Assembly: GCA_963782965.1 (NCBI GenBank)
Contig: CAWALV010000006.1
Span: 806,001 to 870,000 of the forward strand
Direction: 5' to 3'
From: CAWALV01 sp963782965
Lineage (GTDB): Bacteria > Actinomycetota > Actinomycetes > Acidothermales > Acidothermaceae
DNA length: 64,000 nt
The notes below the pieces were generated by a model. That model searched no databases and was not told where the DNA came from. It worked only from the letters and a program-made list of their open reading frames with translations. Positions 43,006-51,786 of the stretch are shown here, in pieces (within the stretch, counting starts at the first letter, position 1; each line of letters starts with the position of its first letter). A program made the position numbers and the translations under genes.

Positions 43006-43050
43006 GGGTGCCTCCTCGGCGGTATTCGTCGCGCTCTGTGCCCGGTGTGC

Positions 43051-44265
43051 TCATTGCGCTTGGGCTAAGACCCGGCTGCGTTGCTTGGGTACCTGTGCCG
43101 GCCAGTTGACGCACAAGGCACCAACCAGCTGGCCGGCGGAGTGGTAAGACGCTACGAAACGTTCTTCGTCAACCGAGCCATCGGTGACAACGACTTCGGC
43201 TCCCGGTGTGCCGACGAACTGTAGCTTCCAGTCGTATTGGTCGGACCAGAAGTACGGGAGCGCATCGAACGCATGCTCCTCACCGCTGCCGCGTAATCGC
43301 ACCAAAAGGTTGCGAGCGGCGGTCTGGGCTTGGGCAACCGCGTTCGACCAGTGTTCGACACGGACAGTTCTGCCGAGCACCGGGTGGTACCAGCTCGCCA
43401 CGTCGCCCGCCGCGACAGCATCGTCGATGCCTTCGACGAAGCAGTTGCTGTCGCACAGGACACCATCACCGAGCTGGGCGGCCGAGCCCACGAGCCACGA
43501 AGTGTTCGGTACGACGCCAATAGCGATGAGGGCGACGTCGGCCGGAATCTTCTCCCCGGAGCCGAGCAGTACGCCCTCGACTCGCTCTTCGCCGACGAAC
43601 CCGCTCACGGCGCGGCCGAACTCCATCTGCACGCCGTGCCTCGCATGCAAGCTTGCGAGTACGCGCCCCATCGTCGGGCCCAGGACACGCAGCATCGGTT
43701 CGGTGAAGACATCGATAAGGGTGACCTCCGCTCCGAGACCGCGGCACGTTGCTGCGACTTCTGCTCCGATGAAACCGGCCCCGATGATGGCGATTCGGCG
43801 AGACGGCCCGAGGTCTGCACCGAGCGCAAGACAATCGTCGATCGTGCGCAAGGTGTGAACGCCGGCCAGACTATTGGCGCCAGGGAACGGCTGCCTCGGC
43901 GTGGCGCCGGTGGCGAGCACTAGCCCGTCATACGGCAGGCTCCCGCCGTCATCGAGCTCAACGCGCTTGTTCGACGCGTCGAGAGCCGTCGCCTCTCTTC
44001 CGAGCAACAGATCGACCTTGAGCGTGGGGTCGACCTTTAGCCGTGCCGATTCGGGTATCCAGGAACCCGCAAGCAGCTGCTTCGAGAGCGGCGGCCGGTC
44101 GTAGGGGGGGAAGTGGGTCTCCTTTCCGACAAGTGTCAGCGACCCGTCGAAACCATCGCGGCGAAGAGTCTCGGCGGCGCGTACCCCCGCGAGTGAGCTG
44201 CCTACAACGACGATGCGGGCCGTGGAAAGCGCGCTAGACGGTGTGCCCGTGGAGCCAGTCGACAT
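43051..44265 (-). CDS. FAD-dependent ferredoxin reductase (Rieske/P450 system type)
   Basis: 404-residue pyridine nucleotide-disulfide oxidoreductase-type reductase. FAD motif VVVGSSLAGVRAAETLRR, NAD motif IAIIGAGFIGAEVAATC, and the ferredoxin-reductase C-terminal domain with YFWSDQYDWKLQFVG. Such enzymes pass electrons from NADH to a small ferredoxin for oxygenases. Combined with the ferredoxin at 36949 and the Rieske oxygenase it completes a three-component system. The ATG overlaps the end of the epimerase gene; a GTG 12 bases upstream is also possible. Confidence 0.93.
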   Translation of the reverse strand: MSTGSTGTPSSALSTARIVVVGSSLAGVRAAETLRRDGFDGSLTLVGKETHFPPYDRPPLSKQLLAGSWIPESARLKVDPTLKVDLLLGREATALDASNKRVELDDGGSLPYDGLVLATGATPRQPFPGANSLAGVHTLRTIDDCLALGADLGPSRRIAIIGAGFIGAEVAATCRGLGAEVTLIDVFTEPMLRVLGPTMGRVLASLHARHGVQMEFGRAVSGFVGEERVEGVLLGSGEKIPADVALIAIGVVPNTSWLVGSAAQLGDGVLCDSNCFVEGIDDAVAAGDVASWYHPVLGRTVRVEHWSNAVAQAQTAARNLLVRLRGSGEEHAFDALPYFWSDQYDWKLQFVGTPGAEVVVTDGSVDEERFVASYHSAGQLVGALCVNWPAQVPKQRSRVLAQAQ

Positions 44266-45226
44266 AGTCTCGAACACCCCCTTTGAGAGTGAACTCCGGT
44301 GCGAAGTCGAACTCCTCGGCCAGCCGTGAGATGTCCATGTAGCGGTCGGTGCCGTCCGGCCGGATATGCGGCAACCGGGTGGGCAGGGTCACGGCCGACT
44401 GTGCGCACTCGTTCACGGCATCCAGAACGTCGCAGACGTGGGCGACTGCCCCGCTGCCGATGTTGTAAATAGTGTGCTGCGTCGACTTCGCCCGATGCAC
44501 GAGCGCAGACGCGCGGGCGCAATCGGGGGCGTAACAGAGATCGAATCCGGCCGCTAGCTGCTCCGGGCTCCAGGCCCGCTCGATATCCCCGAGGGGTCGG
44601 TTCTTCACTGCATGGTGAGCAAGCTTGCTCGGAAGGTTTCTGAAGCTGTGGTAGAGCGGACCGTAGACGGTAGCGATTCGCAGGATCACTACGTCGAGCC
44701 CTGTAGTGGAGGCATAGTGCGAGGCGAAGGCCTCGAGGGCCTTCTTCATCGTGCCGGTCGCGCCGTCGGACTGTACCGGCACTCCGACGTCCTCATGGTA
44801 AGGGCCTCTATCGAGTCCCCCGTAGACCCTCGTCGAGCTGGCGATCGTCACGCGGCGTACGCCGCTCAACCGGGACGCCTCGAGGATGTTGACCAGACCC
44901 GCGACGTTGACCGTGATTTCTTCCGCTGGCGAAAGCGCGCCAAGCGCCGGCACGGCAAGGTGGACAACGCTCTCGATGTCGTACGTAGCGAAGAGCCTCG
45001 CCGTCGAGTGCCGATCGCCCACGTCCAGCTGTTCTGTCACGACCGGCCTGCCGACGAAGCGATGGACGTCGGAGGGATCACGGCGGGAGTGGTGGTAGGA
45101 CAGGAGAAGCTCGTCCTCACTCGCTAGCTGCCGTGCGACATGCATCCCTAGAAAGCCCATGCCGCCGGTAACGAGGATCAACGGGTCTTCCTTTCCACGA
45201 GCTGTCGACTGTCGCCTATTCGGCAC
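44234..45226 (-). CDS. NAD-dependent epimerase/dehydratase family protein
   Basis: 330-residue extended SDR. NAD motif VTGGMGFLGMHVARQL and the SSTRVYGG active-site Ser/Thr region are present. The usual YxxxK is not intact: the aligned segment reads GATGTMKKALEAF, with no Tyr four residues before Lys. The C-terminal substrate domain is complete. GTG start overlapping the alcohol dehydrogenase stop. It may act on a pathway intermediate rather than a sugar nucleotide; function uncertain. Confidence 0.8.
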   Translation of the reverse strand: MPNRRQSTARGKEDPLILVTGGMGFLGMHVARQLASEDELLLSYHHSRRDPSDVHRFVGRPVVTEQLDVGDRHSTARLFATYDIESVVHLAVPALGALSPAEEITVNVAGLVNILEASRLSGVRRVTIASSTRVYGGLDRGPYHEDVGVPVQSDGATGTMKKALEAFASHYASTTGLDVVILRIATVYGPLYHSFRNLPSKLAHHAVKNRPLGDIERAWSPEQLAAGFDLCYAPDCARASALVHRAKSTQHTIYNIGSGAVAHVCDVLDAVNECAQSAVTLPTRLPHIRPDGTDRYMDISRLAEEFDFAPEFTLKGGVRDYVDWLHGHTV

Positions 45227-46325
45227 CTGGCAGGACGGCTGCGTGGATCACCGGGAGGTCGAGCTCGCCGCCGGTGCCCAGAATCGCTTCGTGGACTCCC
45301 GAAAGGGGACGCTCCAAAGAGCACATGGAAGCAAGCGGATACCGTCGCGACGCGATCAATGACAGCGCCCACTCGACCGCGCCGTAGCTGTGGCCGCGGA
45401 CACCCTTGACGGTCAGCGACTTCCGGTTGATGTCACCGAACGGAACGTTGTCGAGCGGCCTCGTGGTCGACGCGGCGAAGCAGAAGCGCCCGCGCTTCGT
45501 CAACGACTCGATTGCTCCCGGCACCGTGCGTTCGTCGCCGGCCGCGGTATCGATGACAAGGTCCGCCATCGCGCCGTCGGTCAGCGCATGGACCTGTTCG
45601 CGTAGGGGACCATCGTCGGCGTAGATGGTGTGGTGTGCACCTAGCAGCGCCGCGACTCCTAGCCTCGCCTTGTCCCGCCTGAGCCCCGTCACGATAATGT
45701 TTGTAGCACCGGCTTCCCGCGCGGCGAGTACGCAGCCCAGACCTTGCTGTCCAGGTCCCAGAATTACGACAGTTTCCCCGGGCCCGACCCCGCCCTCTAC
45801 ATACGCCCACTCGTACCCGTTGCCCAGCGGCAAGGCGAGGGATGCCTCAACGGCGGGCACCTTGGAGTCGACCCGATGCAGGACGCTTCTCGGGTGCAAG
45901 TACATGTATTGGCTGTAACCACCCCACAAGGCGGGTGGCGTAGAGATCGGCGTGGTGCCGTAACGCAGGGCATTGGGATTGGACCGTGCATCGGAGGCGA
46001 GGCACATGCGGAAGTCGGACGAGCGGCAGAAATTGCAGTGTCCGCAAGGTAGATACTCTTCCAGGGCGACGCGATCGCCCTCCTGCAATCCCCAGCGGTC
46101 CGCCGCGAGCTCACCGATGGCCGCGATGAAGCCCACGTTCTCGTGGCCCATGATGCGGGCAGGCTTGTCGGCGTTGTAGGAGTTCACGTCGGCACCGCAG
46201 ACCCCGGCTGCCTCGACCTGCAGCAGAGCCCCACCAGGGCCCACCTCAGGAATGTCGAACTCGCGAAGCTCGGTTTTCCGCTGACCGACCGTCACGGCAG
46301 CGACGGTCTTCTTCGGCAGGCTCAC
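45216..46325 (-). CDS. Zinc-containing alcohol dehydrogenase
   Basis: 369-residue medium-chain dehydrogenase. Catalytic zinc ligands Cys in AAGVCGADV and His in MGHENVGF; structural zinc motif CGHCNFCRSSDFRMC; NAD motif VILGPGQQGLGCVLAA. GTG start just after GGGGGAG and ten bases downstream of the hydantoinase B stop. It would oxidise an alcohol or reduce an aldehyde/ketone of the pathway. Length and domains are complete. Confidence 0.93.
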   Translation of the reverse strand: MSLPKKTVAAVTVGQRKTELREFDIPEVGPGGALLQVEAAGVCGADVNSYNADKPARIMGHENVGFIAAIGELAADRWGLQEGDRVALEEYLPCGHCNFCRSSDFRMCLASDARSNPNALRYGTTPISTPPALWGGYSQYMYLHPRSVLHRVDSKVPAVEASLALPLGNGYEWAYVEGGVGPGETVVILGPGQQGLGCVLAAREAGATNIIVTGLRRDKARLGVAALLGAHHTIYADDGPLREQVHALTDGAMADLVIDTAAGDERTVPGAIESLTKRGRFCFAASTTRPLDNVPFGDINRKSLTVKGVRGHSYGAVEWALSLIASRRYPLASMCSLERPLSGVHEAILGTGGELDLPVIHAAVLPGAE

Positions 46326-46335
46326 AGTGCTCCCC

Positions 46336-48063
46336 CTACGCCTTCGTCCCAGCCAGACTGTCGTGTCGCAATGCGCGCGTGGCCTGCTCATCGACGTTGC
46401 CCTCGTGGTCGATGACGACTCCGTAGTCGGCGCGCGCCGATGCGACGGTCACATGGCCCCGCCTCACGTCGGCGCACACCGCTTCGACGTCCCGCTCCAT
46501 CGGGTTGCCCAACCCGCCCGCGCCCGAGCCCTCGATGCAGAGCAGGTCTCCCGGGAACAGCTCGTAGCGCCCGGCGACTGGCAGTCGTTCCGTTGTGCCG
46601 TTCGACCGCGTGATCGAGACAGCGCCGAGGCTCCCGTTGCCACCTGATTCGACGCCGGACGACGGCACTCGTCCGCGTTCGGCTCGGCGGATGACCGAGG
46701 CCGGAGCAAGTGCGCGGTATTCGCGCCGGTAGCTGAGTCCGCCCCGATGCTTGCCCGGGCCACCGGAGTCCGCAATGAGCTCGAAGCGCTCGAAGCGTAC
46801 TGGGAACTGCGCCTCGATGACCTCGATCGGCGTGATCGTCAGGCCGGTGCAGTAGACGGTTACGCCGGAAGCACCATCCGCGGCGCGCAGACCACCCATC
46901 GCGGTCCCGAGGACCTCGTACTGCAGTGCACGCGCGCCCGAGCGGGTATCTCGCCACGCCAGCGCTAGGGTTCCGCCGCTGCCACCGCTGTGTGCAATGG
47001 CGCGCTCGCGCGCGAAGTGCCCGAACACCTGACAGCACAGGTCGGTGAACCGGTGGTGCATCGACGTCGCCGCTCCCACGGGTGCGGGTGCAATCGGGTC
47101 CAGGACACTACCGGATCGCCGCACGATCTCGACCGCCCGCCGCATGCCGTCGTTGTAACCGAACTCCGGATCGGTCATGGCAACGAGCACGTAGAAGATG
47201 TCGGTATCGCTGTAGGGTCGCGTGAGGTTGGCCGGACCGACCGTCTGATCGTCGCTGGCGGTGCAGTCGATTGTCATGCTGTCGCCCTGGACAGTGGCGG
47301 TCATCCGAAGGCCTACGGGCACCCCTTTGCGCACACCGTCGTCGTCCATGAAGACCTCTGCGGAGTAGGTGCCGTCGGGCCAGGCGGCGATGCGCTCTCG
47401 TACATGCCTTTCGCCCTGGTCAAGCAATGCGCTATAGACGGCGAGCATCGTTTTCGCACCTGTGCGTGCGGCGATGCCCTTGAGTCGTTCGGCTCCCAGC
47501 TGTGTAACGCCAATCTGTGCGCGCATGTCGCCGAAAAACAGGTCCGGATTGCGGACGTTCGCCGAAATCACCTGCGTGACGACCTCGTTAGCGATCCCGT
47601 CGCGTATTGCCAGCATCGGTGGCAGCAGGAGGCCCTCTTGGTACAGCTCCGTCGACTCCATCGATGCGCTGCCGATGATCGAGCCGCCGAAGTCCGGCTT
47701 GTGCGCGAGTGAGCAGCTGAACCCGACGTGCACGCCGTCGACGAAGACTGGGACGGCAACCGCCAGGTCGGGTGTGTGTGGGATGCCACCTTCGTAGGGG
47801 TGGTTGGAGAGGTAGACGTCGCCGTCGCGCATGTCAGGGAATCGTTCGAGCAGGGCGTGCGTGAAGTAGTAGTAATTTGCCAAGTGGAAGATGCCTGGTC
47901 CGCTCACGACGACATCGCCACTGGGCGCCAGAAGCAAGAAGCTGCAGTCGCGCGATTCTCGCATCAGAGTGGAGTATGCCGACCGGTAGAGCAGGTGCGT
48001 CATCTCGTTGATCGTTGCCGTGAGCCGGCTACGCGTGAGTTCGACGTCGAGAACGCTGGTCAT
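46336..48063 (-). CDS. Hydantoinase/oxoprolinase family subunit B (HyuB-like)
   Basis: 575-residue subunit of an ATP-dependent amidohydrolase or carboxylase of the hydantoinase B family. Characteristic blocks include MRESRDCSFLLLAPSGDVVV, DVYLSNHPYEGGIPHTPDL and GGPGKHRGGLSYRREYRALA. The family includes N-methylhydantoinase, 5-oxoprolinase, acetophenone carboxylase and caprolactamase. The ATG shares one base with the hydantoinase A stop. Substrate cannot be inferred. Confidence 0.92.
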   Translation of the reverse strand: MTSVLDVELTRSRLTATINEMTHLLYRSAYSTLMRESRDCSFLLLAPSGDVVVSGPGIFHLANYYYFTHALLERFPDMRDGDVYLSNHPYEGGIPHTPDLAVAVPVFVDGVHVGFSCSLAHKPDFGGSIIGSASMESTELYQEGLLLPPMLAIRDGIANEVVTQVISANVRNPDLFFGDMRAQIGVTQLGAERLKGIAARTGAKTMLAVYSALLDQGERHVRERIAAWPDGTYSAEVFMDDDGVRKGVPVGLRMTATVQGDSMTIDCTASDDQTVGPANLTRPYSDTDIFYVLVAMTDPEFGYNDGMRRAVEIVRRSGSVLDPIAPAPVGAATSMHHRFTDLCCQVFGHFARERAIAHSGGSGGTLALAWRDTRSGARALQYEVLGTAMGGLRAADGASGVTVYCTGLTITPIEVIEAQFPVRFERFELIADSGGPGKHRGGLSYRREYRALAPASVIRRAERGRVPSSGVESGGNGSLGAVSITRSNGTTERLPVAGRYELFPGDLLCIEGSGAGGLGNPMERDVEAVCADVRRGHVTVASARADYGVVIDHEGNVDEQATRALRHDSLAGTKA

Positions 48064-50162
48064 CACACCGCTCCCTTGGTCAGCACCAGATTGCCGGTCA
48101 CGTCGCACTCCAGTGACCAGCCTGGGGGCACGAAGGTGGTCGTGTCGGGTTGTTCGACGATCACTGGGCCGACGAGATGGATACCGCGTGACAACGCGTC
48201 GCGCGTAACGACCACAGCCTCGAGCCACTGCCCTCCCACGTACGCCGACCGCGTTGTGTTCGCGGGAGTTGTGGCTGCACTGCTCGTCGGCGTGGGCGAG
48301 TACTTGGGGAGTTTGACGATTGCGCGAACCCTGAAGCTGACAACTTCGACCAGCTCGTCGACGGCGATGTGCCCGTACGTGCGCTTGTGCTCGTCGTGGA
48401 ACAGCTGGGTCAAGCTGAGGTGAATCTCGTCGTCGGCATTGCTGTCGACCGCTAGTCGCAGCTCGAAGCCTTGCCCCGAGTAGCGGGCGTCGACTTCACG
48501 TTCGCAGTGGATGTCCGATGGCTCAAAGCCCTGCGACGTAAGGTCATCGATGGCCTTGGCTTCGAGGTCGGCGAAGGACTTCGCGATGATGGGCGCACTC
48601 CCGTCACGCAGGACGGTGATCTCCGACTGCACGAAGTCCTGTACGACGTCGGTGCACAGGAGCCCGACCGCCGAGAACGCGCCGGGGTGAACAGGCACGA
48701 GAACCCGACGGATCCCGATCTCCTCCGCGACGCCGGCGGCGTGGAGAGGGCCGGCGCCGCCGCACGGCACGAGAGTCGCGGTGCCGATGTCGACGCCCTT
48801 TTGGGCCGCGAAGACGCGCATGGCGTCGGCCATGTGGACGTCGTTGATGCGTACCATCGCCGCAGCGGCCTCGGGCACTGAGAGTCCGAGCGGTTGTGCA
48901 ACGCGCTGCTCGATCGCCGCTCGGGCTGCTTCGACGTCGATACGCATACGGCCGCCGAGATAGTACTCGGGGTCGAGTACGCCAAGAACGAGATCCGCGT
49001 CGGTGATGGTCGGCTCGAGACCGCCTCGCCCATAGCAGACCGGTCCGGGATTGGCGCCGGCACTGTCGGGTCCCACCATCAAACGGCCATCGGATGTGAC
49101 GCGGGCGATCGTGCCGCCGCCTGCTCCGATGGTCGTGATGTCGAGCATCGGCACATAGATGTCGTGTCCGACCAGGCGACCTTCGGTGACCTCGAGCGCA
49201 CCGTTGTCGTCGACGAACGCGATGTCGGCGCTCGTTCCGCCGATGTCGAGCGTCAGCAGCGCGCGCTCGCCCGCCGTCCGTGCGACGGTCAACGCGCCCT
49301 GGACCGCCGCCGCGGGACCGGACAGCAGCGTGTGTACCGCTCGGCCTCCCGCAATAACGGCGGAGAACGGCATCAGGCCACCGTTGGACTCCATCAAGAA
49401 CAACCGCTTGAAATCGAGACCCTGCGCTTCCAAGGCATCGGCCAGGGTCTTGACATAGTCAACGAGGAGCGGCTCGAGGCTGGCGTTGAGCAGCATGGTC
49501 GAGATGCGCGGCCACTCGCGAATCCGTGGGAGCACGTCGCTGGAGAGGGAGACCCGGGTGCCCGGACAGGTCCGTGCCAAGACCTCGCCGACCTGCCGCT
49601 CGTGCGCCGGGTTGGCGAACGAGAACAACAGACAAACGGCGAGCGAGGTGATCCCATCCCGTGCGATGGCCCGTCCGATTTCCGCCACAGCATCGACGTC
49701 GACGGGCTGGATGACGTTGCCGTCGCGGTCGACTCGCTCGGGCACCTCGTAGACGTTGGCTTCGTCGACGATGCTGTCCGGATGACCGGCGGCGAGATCG
49801 TAGAGGTTGCCCTCGCGACGCTGGTTTTGCACCTGTACCGAACCGCGCAGCCCCTTCGTGATGAGCAAGGCACACGGGCGGTAGGTCTTCTCGATCAGCG
49901 CATTGGTGGTGATCGTAGTGCCGTGGAGAAAGTGCTGGACGCGACGAAGGTTGAACGAGTCGCCGAGCTGGCTTTCGACGAACTCCAGGCCGTTCCTGAC
50001 GCCGACTGACGGATCGTGCGGCGTGGTCGGCACTTTGAAGATCCGCAACGAACCCGTCTCAGTCGACAAGATCGCGAGGTCGGTGAACGTCCCGCCGACG
50101 TCGACACCGACCCGCCAGTGCCCTGGACCGTTGCCGTCGGCTTCTTGTGGTGCGTCTACCAC
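48063..50162 (-). CDS. Hydantoinase/oxoprolinase family subunit A (HyuA-like)
   Basis: 699-residue ATP-binding subunit with actin-like fold. Phosphate loops are WRVGVDVGGTFTDLAI (N-terminal) and LTLDIGGTSADIAFVDD; GAGGGTIARV and GPVCYGRGG are typical of the family. It works with the adjacent B subunit. GTG start about 55 bases after a promoter with the island-type -35/-10 layout, so it is the first gene of a six-gene minus-strand unit ending in the SDR. Confidence 0.93.
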   Translation of the reverse strand: MVDAPQEADGNGPGHWRVGVDVGGTFTDLAILSTETGSLRIFKVPTTPHDPSVGVRNGLEFVESQLGDSFNLRRVQHFLHGTTITTNALIEKTYRPCALLITKGLRGSVQVQNQRREGNLYDLAAGHPDSIVDEANVYEVPERVDRDGNVIQPVDVDAVAEIGRAIARDGITSLAVCLLFSFANPAHERQVGEVLARTCPGTRVSLSSDVLPRIREWPRISTMLLNASLEPLLVDYVKTLADALEAQGLDFKRLFLMESNGGLMPFSAVIAGGRAVHTLLSGPAAAVQGALTVARTAGERALLTLDIGGTSADIAFVDDNGALEVTEGRLVGHDIYVPMLDITTIGAGGGTIARVTSDGRLMVGPDSAGANPGPVCYGRGGLEPTITDADLVLGVLDPEYYLGGRMRIDVEAARAAIEQRVAQPLGLSVPEAAAAMVRINDVHMADAMRVFAAQKGVDIGTATLVPCGGAGPLHAAGVAEEIGIRRVLVPVHPGAFSAVGLLCTDVVQDFVQSEITVLRDGSAPIIAKSFADLEAKAIDDLTSQGFEPSDIHCEREVDARYSGQGFELRLAVDSNADDEIHLSLTQLFHDEHKRTYGHIAVDELVEVVSFRVRAIVKLPKYSPTPTSSAATTPANTTRSAYVGGQWLEAVVVTRDALSRGIHLVGPVIVEQPDTTTFVPPGWSLECDVTGNLVLTKGAV

Positions 50163-50219
50163 GAAGGTCTCCTGGCTATCCGTGGACGGTGGACAGCGTG
50201 GCCTGCTGCCGCCTTGTGC

Positions 50220-50248
50220 AGGCTATAGGAAATACCCAACGGTGTCAC
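50220..50248 (-). promoter_or_regulatory. Promoter for the hydantoinase A unit
   Basis: On the minus strand, GTGACA (50248-50243), 17 bases, then TAGCCT (50225-50220), embedded in TTTCCTATAGCCTGCAC. It is nearly the same as TTCCTATAGCCTGTAC before the Rieske gene. It lies in the 82-base gap between the MFS gene stop and the hydantoinase A start. Confidence 0.6.
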
Positions 50249-51786
50249 GCCGATGTGTCCGGGTGCCGGATGCTCGGTCGGCCGGCAAGCGTGAGCGCCA
50301 CCGCGATCGCGCACAAGCCGGCGAGCACGAGAAACGCCGCGTGGACGGCGTGTGTGAAGGTCGCGACGTCCCCGCCGGTGAGTTGAGACAGGGTGCCGGC
50401 ATAGGCAGCGGCCTTCTCGCTGCTCGGTAGGGGAGCGGTGATGATTGCGAGGCAGAGCGCAGTGCCGACCACGATCCCGGTGTATTGCATCATCGATCGC
50501 ACGCCGTTGCCGGCACCACGTTTCCGCACGGGCACGTTCGACATGATCACGCTCGTATTCGGGCTCATGAACAGAGCCTGTCCGACGCCGACCAGGCCGA
50601 GGGTGGTGGCGAGGATGAACGGTGACAGGCTGGGATTCAGCTGCAGCCCTAGGAAGAGCAGGCATCCGCCCGTTGCCGTTAGGCCGGCCGCGCACAGAAC
50701 CCATTCCTTGACCGCGCTGAAGTGCCCGACGATGGGTGACACGACGATGACTGCCACCGCGATCGGGAAAATCTGGAGGCCGGCCTGCAGCGACGAGTTC
50801 GCCCGAGCGGCTTGAACGTAGAGAGCGACGCAGACGACCGTACCGAACCGTGCGATGCACATGATGAAGGCGGTGACGAAGGGCAGTGCCGTTCGTGCCC
50901 GGGCGAACAGCGCCGGATCGATGAGCGGGAAAGGCCGCCTGCGCTGCACGACGACGAGGACGGGGCTGAAGAGCAGGAAGATCACGAGCGCTGCGAGTAC
51001 TTCGGGGGAGAGCCATCCGTTCGCGCCGCCGAAGGAGAGGAAGAAGACGAGACTCGCCACGCATGCAAAGGACAGCAGGGCGCCGATCATGTCGAACGGC
51101 TCGCGATGCCCCGACCGAGGCAGCGAGCGAAGGGTCAACGCGCCCCAGATCAACCCGGCCACGCCGAACGGCACGTTGAACCAGAAGACCCACCGCCAGC
51201 CGGCTGTCGTGGCGATGTAGCCGCCGACGAGCGGGCCGAGGACCTGGGCGCATGAGATCAGCGTGATGTTGAGCCCGAGTCCTAAGCGCAGCAGCCGGCG
51301 CGGGAACGCGTCGGTGATCAGCGCGGTCGTGTTCGTGATGATGGCGGCGGCGCCGACGGCCTGGACCACCCTGAGTGCGATCAGCGTGCCGGCATTGGGG
51401 GCGAAGCCGCAGCCGAAGCTCGCCGAGGCGAAGACCGATAGACCGAGGAGGTACACCTGCTTGCGGCCCACGATGTCGGCAAGGCGACCGAAGGAGAGGA
51501 TCAGGACCGTGGTGACGAGTAAGTAGACCAGCAGAATCCAGCTGGCCTCCGTGGCGCTGGCTTTGAAGTGGCGAGCGACCACAGGTAGTGCCACATCGAG
51601 CGTGCTCGCATTGAGGTTGGTGAGCATGGCTCCAAGGGCTGTGACGGACAGCACTCTCCAGCCATACCGAACCTGTTCTGGCGTGTCTGCCGCGAGCCCC
51701 TGCTCGGTCAGGGCCGGGGCCGGATCGCCCACACGCGCGCCCCCGTTCCCCACCCGCGGTTCTCGGGTGGTCAGGGCAGTGTCCAC
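50245..51786 (-). CDS. MFS transporter, DHA2 (14-helix) family
   Basis: 513-residue major facilitator with about 14 hydrophobic helices. Motif A appears as LSFGRLADIVGRKQVYLLG, and motif C-like GPLVGGYIATTAGWRWVFWF is typical of DHA2 proton-driven exporters. It may export toxic intermediates or take part in aromatic acid transport. Start uncertain: GTG 51786 overlaps the CoA-transferase end by 16 bases, and GTG 51753 or 51735 are alternatives. Last gene of the CoA-linked minus-strand unit. Confidence 0.9.
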   Translation of the reverse strand: MDTALTTREPRVGNGGARVGDPAPALTEQGLAADTPEQVRYGWRVLSVTALGAMLTNLNASTLDVALPVVARHFKASATEASWILLVYLLVTTVLILSFGRLADIVGRKQVYLLGLSVFASASFGCGFAPNAGTLIALRVVQAVGAAAIITNTTALITDAFPRRLLRLGLGLNITLISCAQVLGPLVGGYIATTAGWRWVFWFNVPFGVAGLIWGALTLRSLPRSGHREPFDMIGALLSFACVASLVFFLSFGGANGWLSPEVLAALVIFLLFSPVLVVVQRRRPFPLIDPALFARARTALPFVTAFIMCIARFGTVVCVALYVQAARANSSLQAGLQIFPIAVAVIVVSPIVGHFSAVKEWVLCAAGLTATGGCLLFLGLQLNPSLSPFILATTLGLVGVGQALFMSPNTSVIMSNVPVRKRGAGNGVRSMMQYTGIVVGTALCLAIITAPLPSSEKAAAYAGTLSQLTGGDVATFTHAVHAAFLVLAGLCAIAVALTLAGRPSIRHPDTSA

